Positions 41,497-50,153 of a DNA stretch of 64,000 nt are shown piece by piece. Position numbers and translations under genes: made by a program. A model generated the notes under the pieces. The model ran no database searches, was not told the origin of the DNA, and worked only from the letters and a program-made list of their open reading frames with translations. Numbering within the stretch: the stretch's first letter is position 1; the number at the start of each line of letters is the position of its first letter. The DNA is from DASVRA01 sp036388855 (GTDB lineage: Bacteria > Pseudomonadota > Alphaproteobacteria > Caulobacterales > Caulobacteraceae): contig DASVRA010000024.1 of the NCBI GenBank assembly GCA_036388855.1, positions 62,001 to 126,000 on the forward strand. Reading direction: 5' to 3'.

Positions 41497-42663
41497 ATGT
41501 GGCGTGCTGAAGCGATGAGGACCGCCCTGGCCGCCGTCGAGTCCGGCATCGAGCAGAGCCTGCCGGCCTGGATCTACCGCGACCCCGGCTTCTTCGAGCT
41601 GGAGCGCGAGCGGGTGTTCCGCGCCTCCTGGCAGGTGGTCTGCCATCTGAACGACGTTCCCGAGGCGGGCGACTACCACACGCTCAGCTTCCTGGACGAG
41701 GCGATCCTGGTGGTGCGCGGGGCGGACGGCGCCGTGCGCGCCTTCCACAACGTCTGCCGTCACCGCGCCTCACGGCTGGTCGGCGAGGGGGGCGGCAACT
41801 GTGGGCACCGGCTGGTCTGCCCCTACCACGCCTGGAGCTACGGCCTGGACGGGCGGCTGGTGAACATCCCCAAGTGGCAGGGCTTCGAGGATCTGGACAA
41901 GGACCGCTACGGCCTGGCGCCGGTCGAGCACGAGGTCTGGCGGGGGTTCGTGTTCATCCGCCTGGCGCCGGGGCTGCCCCCGGTGGCGGAGATGATGGGG
42001 CCCTACGCCGCCGAGCTCGAGCCCTACCGGCTGGAGGACCTGGTGCCGCAGGGGCGGGTGACGCTGCGCCCGCGCAAGGTCAACTGGAAGAACGTCGCCG
42101 ACAACTACGCCGATGGCCTGCACATCCCGGTGGCGCACCCGGGGCTGACGCGCCTGTTCGGCATGAGCTATGCGATCGAGGCGCAGGCGTGGGTCGACAA
42201 GATGTCGGGCCGGCTGCAGCCCCGCCCCTCCGCCGCCTGGTCCGAGCGGCTCTACCAGTCGCTGCTGCCGGCGCTGGGGCATCTGCCGCCGGAGCGGCGC
42301 GACCTCTGGGCCTACTACAAGCTCTGGCCCAACATCGCCTTCGACGTCTATCCCGACCAGGTCGATTTCATGCAGTTCCTGCCGGTGTCGCCGACCGAAA
42401 CCCTGATCCGCGAGATCGCCTACGTCTGGCCCGACGAACGCCGCGAGGCGAAGGCGCTCCGCTACCTCAACTGGCGCATCAACCGCGTGGTCAACGCCGA
42501 GGACACCACGCTCATCGCGGGCGTGCAGGCGGGAATGGCGTCGTCCAGCTATACCACCGGCCCGCTGGGCCCGTCCGAGGTGTGCCTGCGCAGCTTCGGC
42601 GAGCGCATGACCCGCGCAATTCCCGAGGCGCGGATGAGCCGGCCGCCACGCAACAGCCTCTAG
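41497..42663 (+). CDS. Rieske aromatic-ring-hydroxylating oxygenase alpha subunit (2)
   Basis: A 388-residue Rieske oxygenase with NVCRHRASRLVG and, after 17 residues, CPYHAWSYGLDGRL for the [2Fe-2S] cluster. The mononuclear iron site is KNVADNYADGLHIPVAHPGL. The C-terminal domain is helical with YKLWPNIAFDVYPDQVDFMQ. ATG 41497 follows GGAGGG by six bases and is preferred over ATG 41515. It is a distant relative of the oxygenase at 31970. Substrate unknown; the next gene, fumC, is probably separately regulated. Confidence 0.9.
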   Translation: MWRAEAMRTALAAVESGIEQSLPAWIYRDPGFFELERERVFRASWQVVCHLNDVPEAGDYHTLSFLDEAILVVRGADGAVRAFHNVCRHRASRLVGEGGGNCGHRLVCPYHAWSYGLDGRLVNIPKWQGFEDLDKDRYGLAPVEHEVWRGFVFIRLAPGLPPVAEMMGPYAAELEPYRLEDLVPQGRVTLRPRKVNWKNVADNYADGLHIPVAHPGLTRLFGMSYAIEAQAWVDKMSGRLQPRPSAAWSERLYQSLLPALGHLPPERRDLWAYYKLWPNIAFDVYPDQVDFMQFLPVSPTETLIREIAYVWPDERREAKALRYLNWRINRVVNAEDTTLIAGVQAGMASSSYTTGPLGPSEVCLRSFGERMTRAIPEARMSRPPRNSL

Positions 42664-42726
42664 CGGCGAGTTACGGGGCGCCCGCCCCGTGCTACACCGC
42701 CGCGCCCTCTAGTTCTGGACGCGACG

Positions 42727-44118
42727 ATGACCGCCACGCGCACCGAAACCGACACCTTCGGACCCATCGAGGTGGACGCTTCGCGCTACTGGGGCGCGCA
42801 GGCGCAGCGGTCGCTCGGCAACTTCAGGATCGGCTGGGAGCGGCAGCCGCTGCCGATCGTGCGCGCGCTCGGCATCGTCAAACGGGCGGCGGCGGAGGCC
42901 AACATGGACCTCGACCGGCTCGACCCGAAGATCGGCGAAGCCGTCGTGCGGGCGGCGAACGAAGTGATCGAGGGCAAGCTCGACGATCACTTCCCGCTGG
43001 TGGTCTGGCAGACCGGGTCGGGCACCCAGTCGAACATGAACGCTAACGAGGTGATCTCCAACCGCGCCATCGAGATGCTGGGCGGGGAGATGGGCGCCAA
43101 GACGCCGGTCCACCCCAACGACCACGTCAACATGAGCCAGTCGTCCAACGACACCTACCCGACGGCCATGCACATCGCCTGCGCCGAGGAGATCGTGCAC
43201 CGGCTGGTCCCCGCGCTGCAGAAGCTGAGGAACGCGCTGAACGACAAGGCCCAGGCGTGGAAGGGCATCATCAAGATCGGCCGCACGCACACTCAGGACG
43301 CCACCCCGCTGACGCTCGGTCAGGAGTTCTCCGGCTACGCCCAGCAGTTGGAGAACGGCATCGAACGCATCGAGCTGACGCTACCCAAGCTGATGCAGCT
43401 GGCCCAGGGGGGCACCGCCGTCGGCACCGGGCTGAATGCGCCGGTGGGGTTCGCGGAGCGGGTGGCCGACCGCATCGCCGCCATCACCGGCCTGCCGTTC
43501 ACCTCCGCGCCCAACAAGTTCGAGGCGCTGGCGGCGCACGACGCGATGGTGTTCAGCCACGGCGCGATCAATACCGTGGCCGCCAGCCTATTCAAGATCG
43601 CCAACGACATCCGCTTCCTGGGGAGCGGCCCCCGCTCGGGCTTGGGCGAACTGGCCCTGCCGGAGAACGAGCCCGGCTCCTCGATCATGCCCGGCAAGGT
43701 GAACCCCACCCAGGCGGAGGCCCTGACCCAGGTCTGCGTCCAGGTGTTCGGCAACCACGCGGCGGTCACCTTCGCCGGCAGCCAGGGGCACTTCGAGCTC
43801 AATGTCTACAACCCGGTGATGGCCTACAACTTCCTCCAGTCGGTGCGCCTGCTGGCGGACGCCGCCGTCAGCTTCACCGACAACCTCGTGGTCGGGCTCC
43901 AGCCCCGCGAGGACAACATCAGGGCCGCGCTCGAACGCTCGCTGATGCTGGTCACGGCGCTGGCGCCCAGGATCGGCTACGACGCCGCCGCGAAGATCGC
44001 CAAGACAGCGCACCGGAACGGCACAACGCTTCGGGAGGAAGCCGTCGGCGGCGGCTACGTCACCGAAGCGGAGTTCGACGAGATCGTCCGGCCGGAGAAG
44101 ATGATCGCGCCGGGGTGA
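42727..44118 (+). CDS. fumC: Class II fumarate hydratase
   Basis: A 463-residue fumarase interconverting fumarate and malate in the TCA cycle. It shows DTFGPIEVDASRYWGAQAQR at the start, VWQTGSGTQSNMNANEVISN, HPNDHVNMSQSSNDTYPTAM (active-site His and B-site), IGRTHTQDATPLTLGQEFSG, and the signature GSSIMPGKVNPTQAEALTQV near residue 320. Length and start are standard. It is an oxygen-stable, iron-free enzyme by family. Confidence 0.97.
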   Translation: MTATRTETDTFGPIEVDASRYWGAQAQRSLGNFRIGWERQPLPIVRALGIVKRAAAEANMDLDRLDPKIGEAVVRAANEVIEGKLDDHFPLVVWQTGSGTQSNMNANEVISNRAIEMLGGEMGAKTPVHPNDHVNMSQSSNDTYPTAMHIACAEEIVHRLVPALQKLRNALNDKAQAWKGIIKIGRTHTQDATPLTLGQEFSGYAQQLENGIERIELTLPKLMQLAQGGTAVGTGLNAPVGFAERVADRIAAITGLPFTSAPNKFEALAAHDAMVFSHGAINTVAASLFKIANDIRFLGSGPRSGLGELALPENEPGSSIMPGKVNPTQAEALTQVCVQVFGNHAAVTFAGSQGHFELNVYNPVMAYNFLQSVRLLADAAVSFTDNLVVGLQPREDNIRAALERSLMLVTALAPRIGYDAAAKIAKTAHRNGTTLREEAVGGGYVTEAEFDEIVRPEKMIAPG

Positions 44119-44135
44119 GGCGCGGCGGGCTAGGG

Positions 44136-45026
44136 TTATCCCGTCGGCGGCGCCGGCACCGGCTCGCCGAAAGCGGCGTTGGGCTGGAGGTAGAGCTTTC
44201 CGTGCGGCGCATCGAAAGTCGTGGTGAACCGCCGGAAGATTTCCATGCCGATGGACGGCGGTTCACCGCCCGGGCCCCAGACTTGCTTGATGGTGAAGGG
44301 GCCGATGTGAACCGCGTCGAGCTTGCCGGAAGTGGCTTCGTAACTGGCGCCGAGGCCGTTGCCGACCACGGTTTTCCGGGTCTCGCGCGCCTGGCCAACG
44401 GTTGGATCGTTGACCGAGTCGCCCGAGCCGGTGTCGATGCGCAGGCGCCGCTTGACGCTCAAGCCCGGCTTCACGTCGAGCACGCAGTCGATGAACAGCC
44501 GCTGGTTCTCCACGATCAGGGGAAGCGCAACGGCGCCTTTGGGCCTGGGGTAATCCCTTGCGTCGAACACCTGCAGGGTTCGCCGGACCGGGTCGATGCG
44601 CACGATGTGGCGCTCGAACAGTTCAGCTCCGACCAAGCCGCGTATGTCCTTGGCGATCGGCACGCCGGAGAGGTCGATGACCCACGGATCGGCGACAGGC
44701 AGAGCCATGCCGGACAGCTTGAGCGTTACGGGACCGACGTGGCCGACACCGACCGCGCCCTTGCCCGCTCCGGTGGTGGTGCTCCGCGCCACCTGCTTCA
44801 GCCCCAGCGCGGAGGTGAGTCTCGGGTCGATCACGGTGTGGCGCGCGCCCGAATCGAGAGCGAACCAAGTGTGCTGACCGCCGATGCTCACGGGCAGCAC
44901 TATCAGCTTCTCGTCGGAACGGTATTTGATCGACGCGAGCGGCTTGGGCATGTTGGACGCCGCGCAAGCCGGCGTCGCCGTCAGAAGCAAAGCCGCCGCG
45001 AGGATAGGAAACCGGGTGATCTTCAA
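44136..45026 (-). CDS. Secreted retropepsin-like aspartyl protease
   Basis: A 296-residue protein with a signal peptide (ITRFPILAAALLLTATPACA) and two aspartyl-protease lobes. The first catalytic motif is FALDSGARHTVIDPRL (DSG) and the second RIDTGSGDSVNDP (DTG). GLVGAELFERHIVRID between them is a typical retropepsin segment. TTG 45026 is chosen because AAGGAGG precedes it by five bases and the signal peptide follows. It is divergent from a PadR regulator gene, with an AT-rich palindrome in the gap. Confidence 0.82.
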   Translation of the reverse strand: MKITRFPILAAALLLTATPACAASNMPKPLASIKYRSDEKLIVLPVSIGGQHTWFALDSGARHTVIDPRLTSALGLKQVARSTTTGAGKGAVGVGHVGPVTLKLSGMALPVADPWVIDLSGVPIAKDIRGLVGAELFERHIVRIDPVRRTLQVFDARDYPRPKGAVALPLIVENQRLFIDCVLDVKPGLSVKRRLRIDTGSGDSVNDPTVGQARETRKTVVGNGLGASYEATSGKLDAVHIGPFTIKQVWGPGGEPPSIGMEIFRRFTTTFDAPHGKLYLQPNAAFGEPVPAPPTG

Positions 45027-45071
45027 CGGAGCCTCCTTCGATGCCGGCGAGCCGGTGACCGCCACGATAGT

Positions 45072-45085
45072 TCTATATATGTAGA
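45072..45085. promoter_or_regulatory. AT-rich palindrome, candidate PadR operator
   Basis: TCTATATATGTAGA is a 14-base near-perfect dyad (one mismatched pair), seven bases before the PadR-like start and 46 bases from the divergent aspartyl protease start. PadR regulators usually bind short AT-rich dyads, often their own promoters. Confidence 0.5.
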
Positions 45086-45092
45086 CTTTCTT

Positions 45093-45407
45093 ATGCCCCG
45101 TCCAGCCCATGCCTCGCCGCAGACGCTCGCGGTCCTGTCGGCGCTGCTTGCCGAACCGGCCGCCTGGCGGCACGGCCTGTCGCTTTCCAAGGAAACGGGG
45201 CTGAAGTCCGGGACCCTCTATCCCCTGCTCATCCGCTTGGCCGACCAGGGCTTTCTGGAGGCGAGATGGTTGGAGCCGGAACGACCCGGCCGCCCCGCCC
45301 GCCATGCTTATCGGCTGACGCTTTCGGGCGTCGCGCTCGCGCGCGAGCGGACGGCGCGGGCGCGGCCGCTGCCGCCGCGCCTTCGGTCGATCCTGGATGG
45401 AGCCTGA
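45093..45407 (+). CDS. PadR-family transcriptional regulator
   Basis: A 104-residue winged-helix protein. TLAVLSALLAEPAAWRHGLS and LSKETGLKSGTLYPLLIRLA (recognition helix with the GTLYP motif) and LEARWLEPERPGRPARHAYR (wing) are PadR hallmarks. It lacks a long C-terminal domain, so it is a small PadR-s2 type. Its stop overlaps the next start (TGATG), coupling it to a membrane protein that is its likely target or partner. The palindrome just upstream suggests self-regulation. Confidence 0.87.
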   Translation: MPRPAHASPQTLAVLSALLAEPAAWRHGLSLSKETGLKSGTLYPLLIRLADQGFLEARWLEPERPGRPARHAYRLTLSGVALARERTARARPLPPRLRSILDGA

Positions 45408-45946
45408 TGCCCCGTCGCTTCGTCCACGACTGCCTCGCCAGGCCGCTGATGACCCTGTCCCTGCGGCTGCTGCCACGCGGCAGGGAAGCCTGGCGCCAAG
45501 CCATGCGCGCCGAGTTCGAGAGCTTGGAGGACGATCCGCTCCAGGGCGTTGGCTGGGTTATGGGCTGCGCCTGGGCGGCCGCCCGGCTCAGGATCGCCGA
45601 TCCGGGCTCCGCTTACGCCGCAGCCGCCGCGGCGCTGACGGCGGCGCTCATCGTCCTAGACTGGAACACCGACAAGCCGGCCCTGTCGATCGCGGGGCTG
45701 ATGCTGGCGTCCTTCTCGCTCGGCCTGCTGAGGCCCGCCAGGGCGGAGGCGACGAGCCTGCTGATGGGCGGCTGCCTGCTGGCCGCGCATGCGTTCAGCA
45801 ACTTCACCGGCTGGATGTGGCCGTTCTATCAATACAAGCCGCTGGAGGGACGCGACTGGGTGATCATCGCCTCCGTCGCCATTCCGGCCGTCGCCGCGAC
45901 CCTGGCCGGCGCCCACGTCGGCCTGAGCAGGGGCGGGGCCCGCTGA
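45407..45946 (+). CDS. PadR-coupled membrane protein
   Basis: A 179-residue membrane protein with about four hydrophobic helices (AAAAAALTAALIVLDW, IAGLMLASFSLGLL, SLLMGGCLLAAHAFSNFTG, WVIIASVAIPAVAATLAGA). Its N-terminal cytoplasmic region contains REAWRQAMRAEFESLEDDP, which resembles the short prefix found before permease parts in PadR-linked genes. No function is recognised. Its ATG overlaps the PadR stop. The 245 bases after it hold nothing I can support. Confidence 0.72.
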   Translation: MPRRFVHDCLARPLMTLSLRLLPRGREAWRQAMRAEFESLEDDPLQGVGWVMGCAWAAARLRIADPGSAYAAAAAALTAALIVLDWNTDKPALSIAGLMLASFSLGLLRPARAEATSLLMGGCLLAAHAFSNFTGWMWPFYQYKPLEGRDWVIIASVAIPAVAATLAGAHVGLSRGGAR

Positions 45947-46191
45947 GCGGGTCAGAACCCCTTGACGCGAGGACTGGGCGCCGCAGTTGCCGTTCAGTCT
46001 GGCGTCGCAGCTTTCATCCTGTCTGGTTGTGCGGCTGGATGTCAGCCCCAGAGGCAACGGCCAGTTGTCAGGCCAATGGCTGAGCTCTCACGGCCTAAAT
46101 CACGCGCTGGCAGCCGCTCTTCGGTGGCCGCCGCGGTCTTGCCCGCTCAAAGGGCGATCAATACGGTCCTCCGGTTTCGGGAGGGACACAG

Positions 46192-48177
46192 ATGACGGCC
46201 GGCGATCGGACACTTAGCGCCAAGCTGCCTAACGAGCTCACCATCCGCGGCCTGATCCTCGGCGCGCTGATCTGCGTGGTGTTCACGGCGGCCAACGTCT
46301 ACTTCGGCTTGCGGGCGGGGCTGACCTTCGCCACTTCGATCCCCGCCACGGTGATCTCCATGGCGGCGCTACGACAGTTCCGCAGCGCGACGATCCAGGA
46401 GAACAACATCGTCCAGACCGTCGCCTCGGCGGCCGGGACGCTGTCGGCAATCATCTTCGTGCTCCCCGGGCTGGTGATGATCGGCTGGTGGAGCGGCTTC
46501 CCGTTCTGGGCCTCCTTCGGCGTCTGCGCCATCGGCGGCATCCTGGGGGTGATGTATTCCATTCCGCTGCGCCGGGCGCTGGTGGTCAACTCCGACCTGC
46601 CGTTCCCCGAGGGCGTCGCCTGCGCTGAGGTGCTCAAGGTCGGCTCCGGCCCCAAGGAAGCGACCGGCGCGGACGCGGCCGAGGGCAAGGCCGGGCTGCT
46701 CACCGTGATGGTCGGATCGGTGGCCTCGGCCGGCTTCGCCGTGGTGATCGCCACCCGCCTGTTCGCCGCCAACATCGCCCACTACTTCCGGGCCGGTCCC
46801 GCCGCCACCGGCTTCGACCTTGGCCTGTCGCTCGCCCTGCTGGCGGTCGGCCACCTCGTCGGCCTGTGGGTGGGCGTGGCCATGCTGGTCGGGCTGGCGA
46901 TCTCCTGGGCCGCGGCGGTGCCGATCCTGACCGCCATGGCCGGGACGGCGGGCCCGGCGGCGGATGTCGCCCAGGCGGCGTGGGCGCACGATGTGCGCTT
47001 CATCGGCGCGGGGACCATCGGCGTGGCCTCGATCTGGACCCTGATCAAGCTGGCCGCGCCGGTGCTCAGCGGCCTGCGCGGGGCGATGGCCGCCCAGGCC
47101 GCGCGCAAGGGCGGCTCGGGCGCCGCCCTGCCGCTGACCGAACAGGACATGCCGATCGGCCTCGTGGCCTTGATCAGCCTGGTCTCGCTGGTCCCGATCG
47201 GCTGGTTGCTGGCCGACTTCGCCATGCGCGGAGGCCTGGGCGGCGTTACCCTGCCGCTGGTCGGCGTCGGCATCGTCTACATCGTGATCATGGGCCTCTT
47301 CGTCTCCGCCGTGACCGGCTACATGGCAGGGCTGATCGGCGCCTCGAACAGCCCGCTTTCGGGCGTGGGCATCCTGGCGGTGCTCGGAGCCGCGCTGCTC
47401 CTGGTGGTGGGGGTGAAGGCGGCGGCGGGGCCGGATGCCGGCAAGGCGCTGGTCGCCTACGCCCTGTTCGTCACCTCGCTGATCTTCGCGGTCGGGACTA
47501 TCGCCAACAACAACCTGCAGGACCTCAAGACCGGCCAATTGGTGGACGCCACTCCTTGGAAGCAGCAGGCGGCGCTGATCATCGGCGTACTGATGGGCGC
47601 CGCGGTCATCCCCCCGGTGCTCGACCTGCTGAACCACGCCTACGGCTTCGCCGGGGCGCCGGGCGTCGATCCCGCCCGCGCCCTGCCCGCGCCCCAGGCG
47701 ACCCTGATCTCCTCCCTGGCAAAGGGCGTGGTGCAGGGCGACCTCGACTGGCGGCTGATCGGCATCGGCGCGGGATTGGGCGCGGTGATCATCGCCATCG
47801 ACGCCGCGCTGACCGCCGCCAAGCGGCCGGGCCTGCCGCCGCTGGCGGTGGGGCTGGGCATCTACCTGCCGATGGCCACCACCCTGATGATCGCCATCGG
47901 CGCGGTGGTCGGCTTCGCCTACGAGCGCCGCGCCGACGCCCGCCCCAACGGCGAGGCCGCCAAGCGCCTGGGCGTGCTGCTGGCCTCGGGCCTGATCGTG
48001 GGCGAGAGCCTGATCGGGGTGATCCTCGCCGCCGTGGTGGTCGGCTCCGGCAAGCCGACGCCTCTCGCGGTGGTCGGTGACGCCTTCGTCCCCGCGTCGA
48101 TGGCGCTGGGCTTGATCGCCTTCATCGCCCTGACCTTCGGCCTCTACCGCTGGGTCGGCCGCCTCGCCCGAACCTGA
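46192..48177 (+). CDS. OPT family oligopeptide transporter
   Basis: A 661-residue inner-membrane carrier of the OPT family with about 15 hydrophobic helices. It opens with LTIRGLILGALICVVFTAAN and VYFGLRAGLTFATSIPATVI, and has the family motif ENNIVQTVASAAGTLSAI near residue 70, FPEGVACAEVLKVG near 140, and GTIANNNLQDLKTGQLVDAT near 435. Bacterial members import peptides or metal-peptide complexes; the substrate here is unknown. GGGAGGGAC precedes ATG 46192. A SIMPL-domain gene follows after 14 bases, probably in the same transcript. Confidence 0.92.
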   Translation: MTAGDRTLSAKLPNELTIRGLILGALICVVFTAANVYFGLRAGLTFATSIPATVISMAALRQFRSATIQENNIVQTVASAAGTLSAIIFVLPGLVMIGWWSGFPFWASFGVCAIGGILGVMYSIPLRRALVVNSDLPFPEGVACAEVLKVGSGPKEATGADAAEGKAGLLTVMVGSVASAGFAVVIATRLFAANIAHYFRAGPAATGFDLGLSLALLAVGHLVGLWVGVAMLVGLAISWAAAVPILTAMAGTAGPAADVAQAAWAHDVRFIGAGTIGVASIWTLIKLAAPVLSGLRGAMAAQAARKGGSGAALPLTEQDMPIGLVALISLVSLVPIGWLLADFAMRGGLGGVTLPLVGVGIVYIVIMGLFVSAVTGYMAGLIGASNSPLSGVGILAVLGAALLLVVGVKAAAGPDAGKALVAYALFVTSLIFAVGTIANNNLQDLKTGQLVDATPWKQQAALIIGVLMGAAVIPPVLDLLNHAYGFAGAPGVDPARALPAPQATLISSLAKGVVQGDLDWRLIGIGAGLGAVIIAIDAALTAAKRPGLPPLAVGLGIYLPMATTLMIAIGAVVGFAYERRADARPNGEAAKRLGVLLASGLIVGESLIGVILAAVVVGSGKPTPLAVVGDAFVPASMALGLIAFIALTFGLYRWVGRLART

Positions 48178-48191
48178 GCCTCGGAGACCTC

Positions 48192-49070
48192 ATGCGCCGC
48201 CTCCTGCCCGTCTTGCTTTCTCTCGCCTGCGCCGGCGCGGCCGCGGCCCAGACGCCGCCCGCCACCATCGGCGAACGCTATGTTCCCGCGCCGTGGTGGA
48301 TGCGCGAGCCAGTGATCGCCTCGGTCGGTCACGTCCGCACCGAAACGCCCGCCAACCGCGCCCGCTTCGCAGCCAGCTTCCAGGTGGTCGACCGCACCGC
48401 CGAGGCGGCGACCGGCAAGGCGGCGGAGAAGGTGCGCGAGCTCGGCCGGGCGCTCGCCGCCTATGGCGCGGAGCGGGCGAGGGTCGAGACCACCTTCTCC
48501 ATGCAGCCGATCTTCGACCAGTACCGCGACAAGGAAGGCAACCTCTTGGAGAACCGCCGGCCCGACAAGATCGAGGCCTATCAGGTCAGCGCCAACGTCG
48601 CGGTCGAAGTGAGGGACCCGGCCTATCTCGAGCGCGTCTACGCCACCGTGCTCGCCGCCAGGCCCAGCGCGGTTCAGCCGGTCTCTTTCGGATTGGAGCC
48701 GAGCAACGAGATCACGACCTGGCTTGCCGGCGAGTCGGTGAAGGACGCCGCGCGGCGTGCCCGCATGGCCGCCGAGGCGGCCGGAAGCCGGCTTGGGCCG
48801 GTGCGGGTGATCGACCCCTCCGGCCGGGCGTGCGAGACCGACGTGCTGGCGGGCTGGCCATCTTACGGCCAGGGCGCCCCCTTGGCCACGGACGTCGACG
48901 CCGCCGAGGTGATGGTGAGAGGCAGCCGGGTGGCCATGGCGCCCCCGCCTCCGCCGCCCCCTCCGCCGCCGGCGCCCGGCATGGAGGCGCCCGCGCTCCT
49001 GCCGCTGCAGCCCCCCCTGCACGAACTCACGGCTCAGGCTTGCGTGGTGTACGCCCTCGGACCCGGCTAG
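48192..49070 (+). CDS. SIMPL (DUF541) domain secreted protein
   Basis: A 292-residue periplasmic protein: signal peptide (LLPVLLSLACAGAAAAQ), then a SIMPL/DUF541 domain (FQVVDRTAEAATGKAAEKVR, YQVSANVAVEVRDPAYLERV, WLAGESVKDAARRARMAAEA), and a proline run of ten (APPPPPPPPPPAPG) near residue 255. The family role is unknown. The proline run may stall ribosomes and need EF-P. It directly follows the OPT transporter gene. Confidence 0.82.
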   Translation: MRRLLPVLLSLACAGAAAAQTPPATIGERYVPAPWWMREPVIASVGHVRTETPANRARFAASFQVVDRTAEAATGKAAEKVRELGRALAAYGAERARVETTFSMQPIFDQYRDKEGNLLENRRPDKIEAYQVSANVAVEVRDPAYLERVYATVLAARPSAVQPVSFGLEPSNEITTWLAGESVKDAARRARMAAEAAGSRLGPVRVIDPSGRACETDVLAGWPSYGQGAPLATDVDAAEVMVRGSRVAMAPPPPPPPPPPAPGMEAPALLPLQPPLHELTAQACVVYALGPG

Positions 49071-49075
49071 CGGCC

Positions 49076-49285
49076 TTAGGCCGTCAGGTCCTCCGACAGC
49101 AGGGCCATCTCGAACATGAAGGAGCCGTCCTCGTCCTCGTCCTCGTAGACGAGGCCGAGGAACTCCTCGCCGACGTAAACCTCGCAGGAGTCCTTCTGCT
49201 TGGGCCGGGGCTTGAGGCTGAGGCGGTCGTTGGCGAATGTGCGCCGCAGATGGGCTTCGATGCGTTGGGCGTCGCGCTGGTCCAC
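49076..49285 (-). CDS. DUF3126 family protein
   Basis: A 69-residue protein: RIEAHLRRTFANDRLSLKPR, CEVYVGEEFLGLVYEDEDED and FMFEMALLSEDL. DUF3126 proteins are short, alphaproteobacterial and commonly beside cysE; function unknown. GTG 49285 lies 19 bases after the cysE stop, so it is last in a Nudix-cysE-DUF3126 unit. Confidence 0.85.
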   Translation of the reverse strand: MDQRDAQRIEAHLRRTFANDRLSLKPRPKQKDSCEVYVGEEFLGLVYEDEDEDGSFMFEMALLSEDLTA

Positions 49286-49304
49286 GGGGCTCTCCGATGC
49301 GGGG

Positions 49305-50135
49305 CTAGATCACGAAGTCATACACCACATCGGCCAGCGTGTGGTCCATGGTCCGCGCCGGCTCCTTGCAGTCGGGGCAGCCGATCACCCGCGCGGGCAC
49401 GCCCGCCGCGGTGCAGTGCGCAGGCACGGGCTTGAGCACCACCGAACCTGAGGCGATCTTAGCGTAGTCGCCGATCCTGATGTTGCCCAGCACCTTGGCC
49501 CCGGCGCCCAGCAGCACGCCCTTGCCGATCTTTGGATGCCGGTCGCCTCGCTGGGCGCCCGTGCCGCCGAGCGTCACCGCGTGCAGCATCGACACGTCGT
49601 CGCCCACTGTCGCGGTCTCGCCGATGGTGATGCCGGTGGCGTGGTCGACGAACACGCCCGAGCCGATCCTCGCCGCCGGATGGATGTCCACCTGGAACAG
49701 CTCGCTCATCCGGCTCTGCAGGTAGAACGCCAGGGTTTCTCGTCCCCGCCCCCACAGCCAATGCGCGACCCGGTGGGTCTGCAGCGCCATGAAGCCCTTG
49801 TAGAACAGGAACGGCTGCAGATAGCCGCGGCAGGCGGGGTCGCGCTCGAACACCGCGCGCATGTCGGCGGCGGCCGTTTCCACCAACTCCGGCTGCGCCT
49901 CCAGCGCCTCGGCGCACACCTCGCGCAGGCTGATCGGGGTGAGCACCTGGTCACCTAGCTTTCGCGCCAGCTGGAACGGCAGGGCCTCCGCCAGGCTGTC
50001 GTGCGAGAGGATCACCGCGTCCAGCAGCGAGGCCAACGCCGGCTCCTTGCGCGCGGCGGCCTCGGCCTCGTTGCGCAGCGCGGCCCAGACTGGGGGCGGG
50101 GCGTGTGGATCCACGAGGGCGAGGGACTGGGTCAT
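49305..50135 (-). CDS. cysE: Serine O-acetyltransferase
   Basis: A 276-residue CysE, acetylating serine for cysteine synthesis. An N-terminal helical domain (EAEAAARKEPALASLLDAVI) precedes YLQPFLFYKGFMALQTHRVA and the left-handed beta-helix: VDIHPAARIGSGVFVDHATG, IGETATVGDDVSMLHAVTLG and PKIGKGVLLGAGAKVLGNI. The C-terminus ends VVYDFVI; a terminal Ile is what CysK binds in the cysteine synthase complex. GGAGG is five bases before ATG 50135. It lies between a Nudix gene and DUF3126. Confidence 0.95.
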   Translation of the reverse strand: MTQSLALVDPHAPPPVWAALRNEAEAAARKEPALASLLDAVILSHDSLAEALPFQLARKLGDQVLTPISLREVCAEALEAQPELVETAAADMRAVFERDPACRGYLQPFLFYKGFMALQTHRVAHWLWGRGRETLAFYLQSRMSELFQVDIHPAARIGSGVFVDHATGITIGETATVGDDVSMLHAVTLGGTGAQRGDRHPKIGKGVLLGAGAKVLGNIRIGDYAKIASGSVVLKPVPAHCTAAGVPARVIGCPDCKEPARTMDHTLADVVYDFVI

Positions 50136-50153
50136 GGAGGCCTCCGTTCCCGT

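Noticed and set aside
43257..45092. A plus-strand frame running from inside fumC through the aspartyl protease region into padR
   Set aside because: The first 612 codons are out of frame with fumC and antisense to the protease; only the part from ATG 45093 resembles a protein family.
45962..46191. Small plus-strand frame after the PadR-coupled membrane gene containing an LSGC-like lipobox
   Set aside because: It overlaps the OPT ribosome site, has no ribosome site of its own and no recognisable mature domain.
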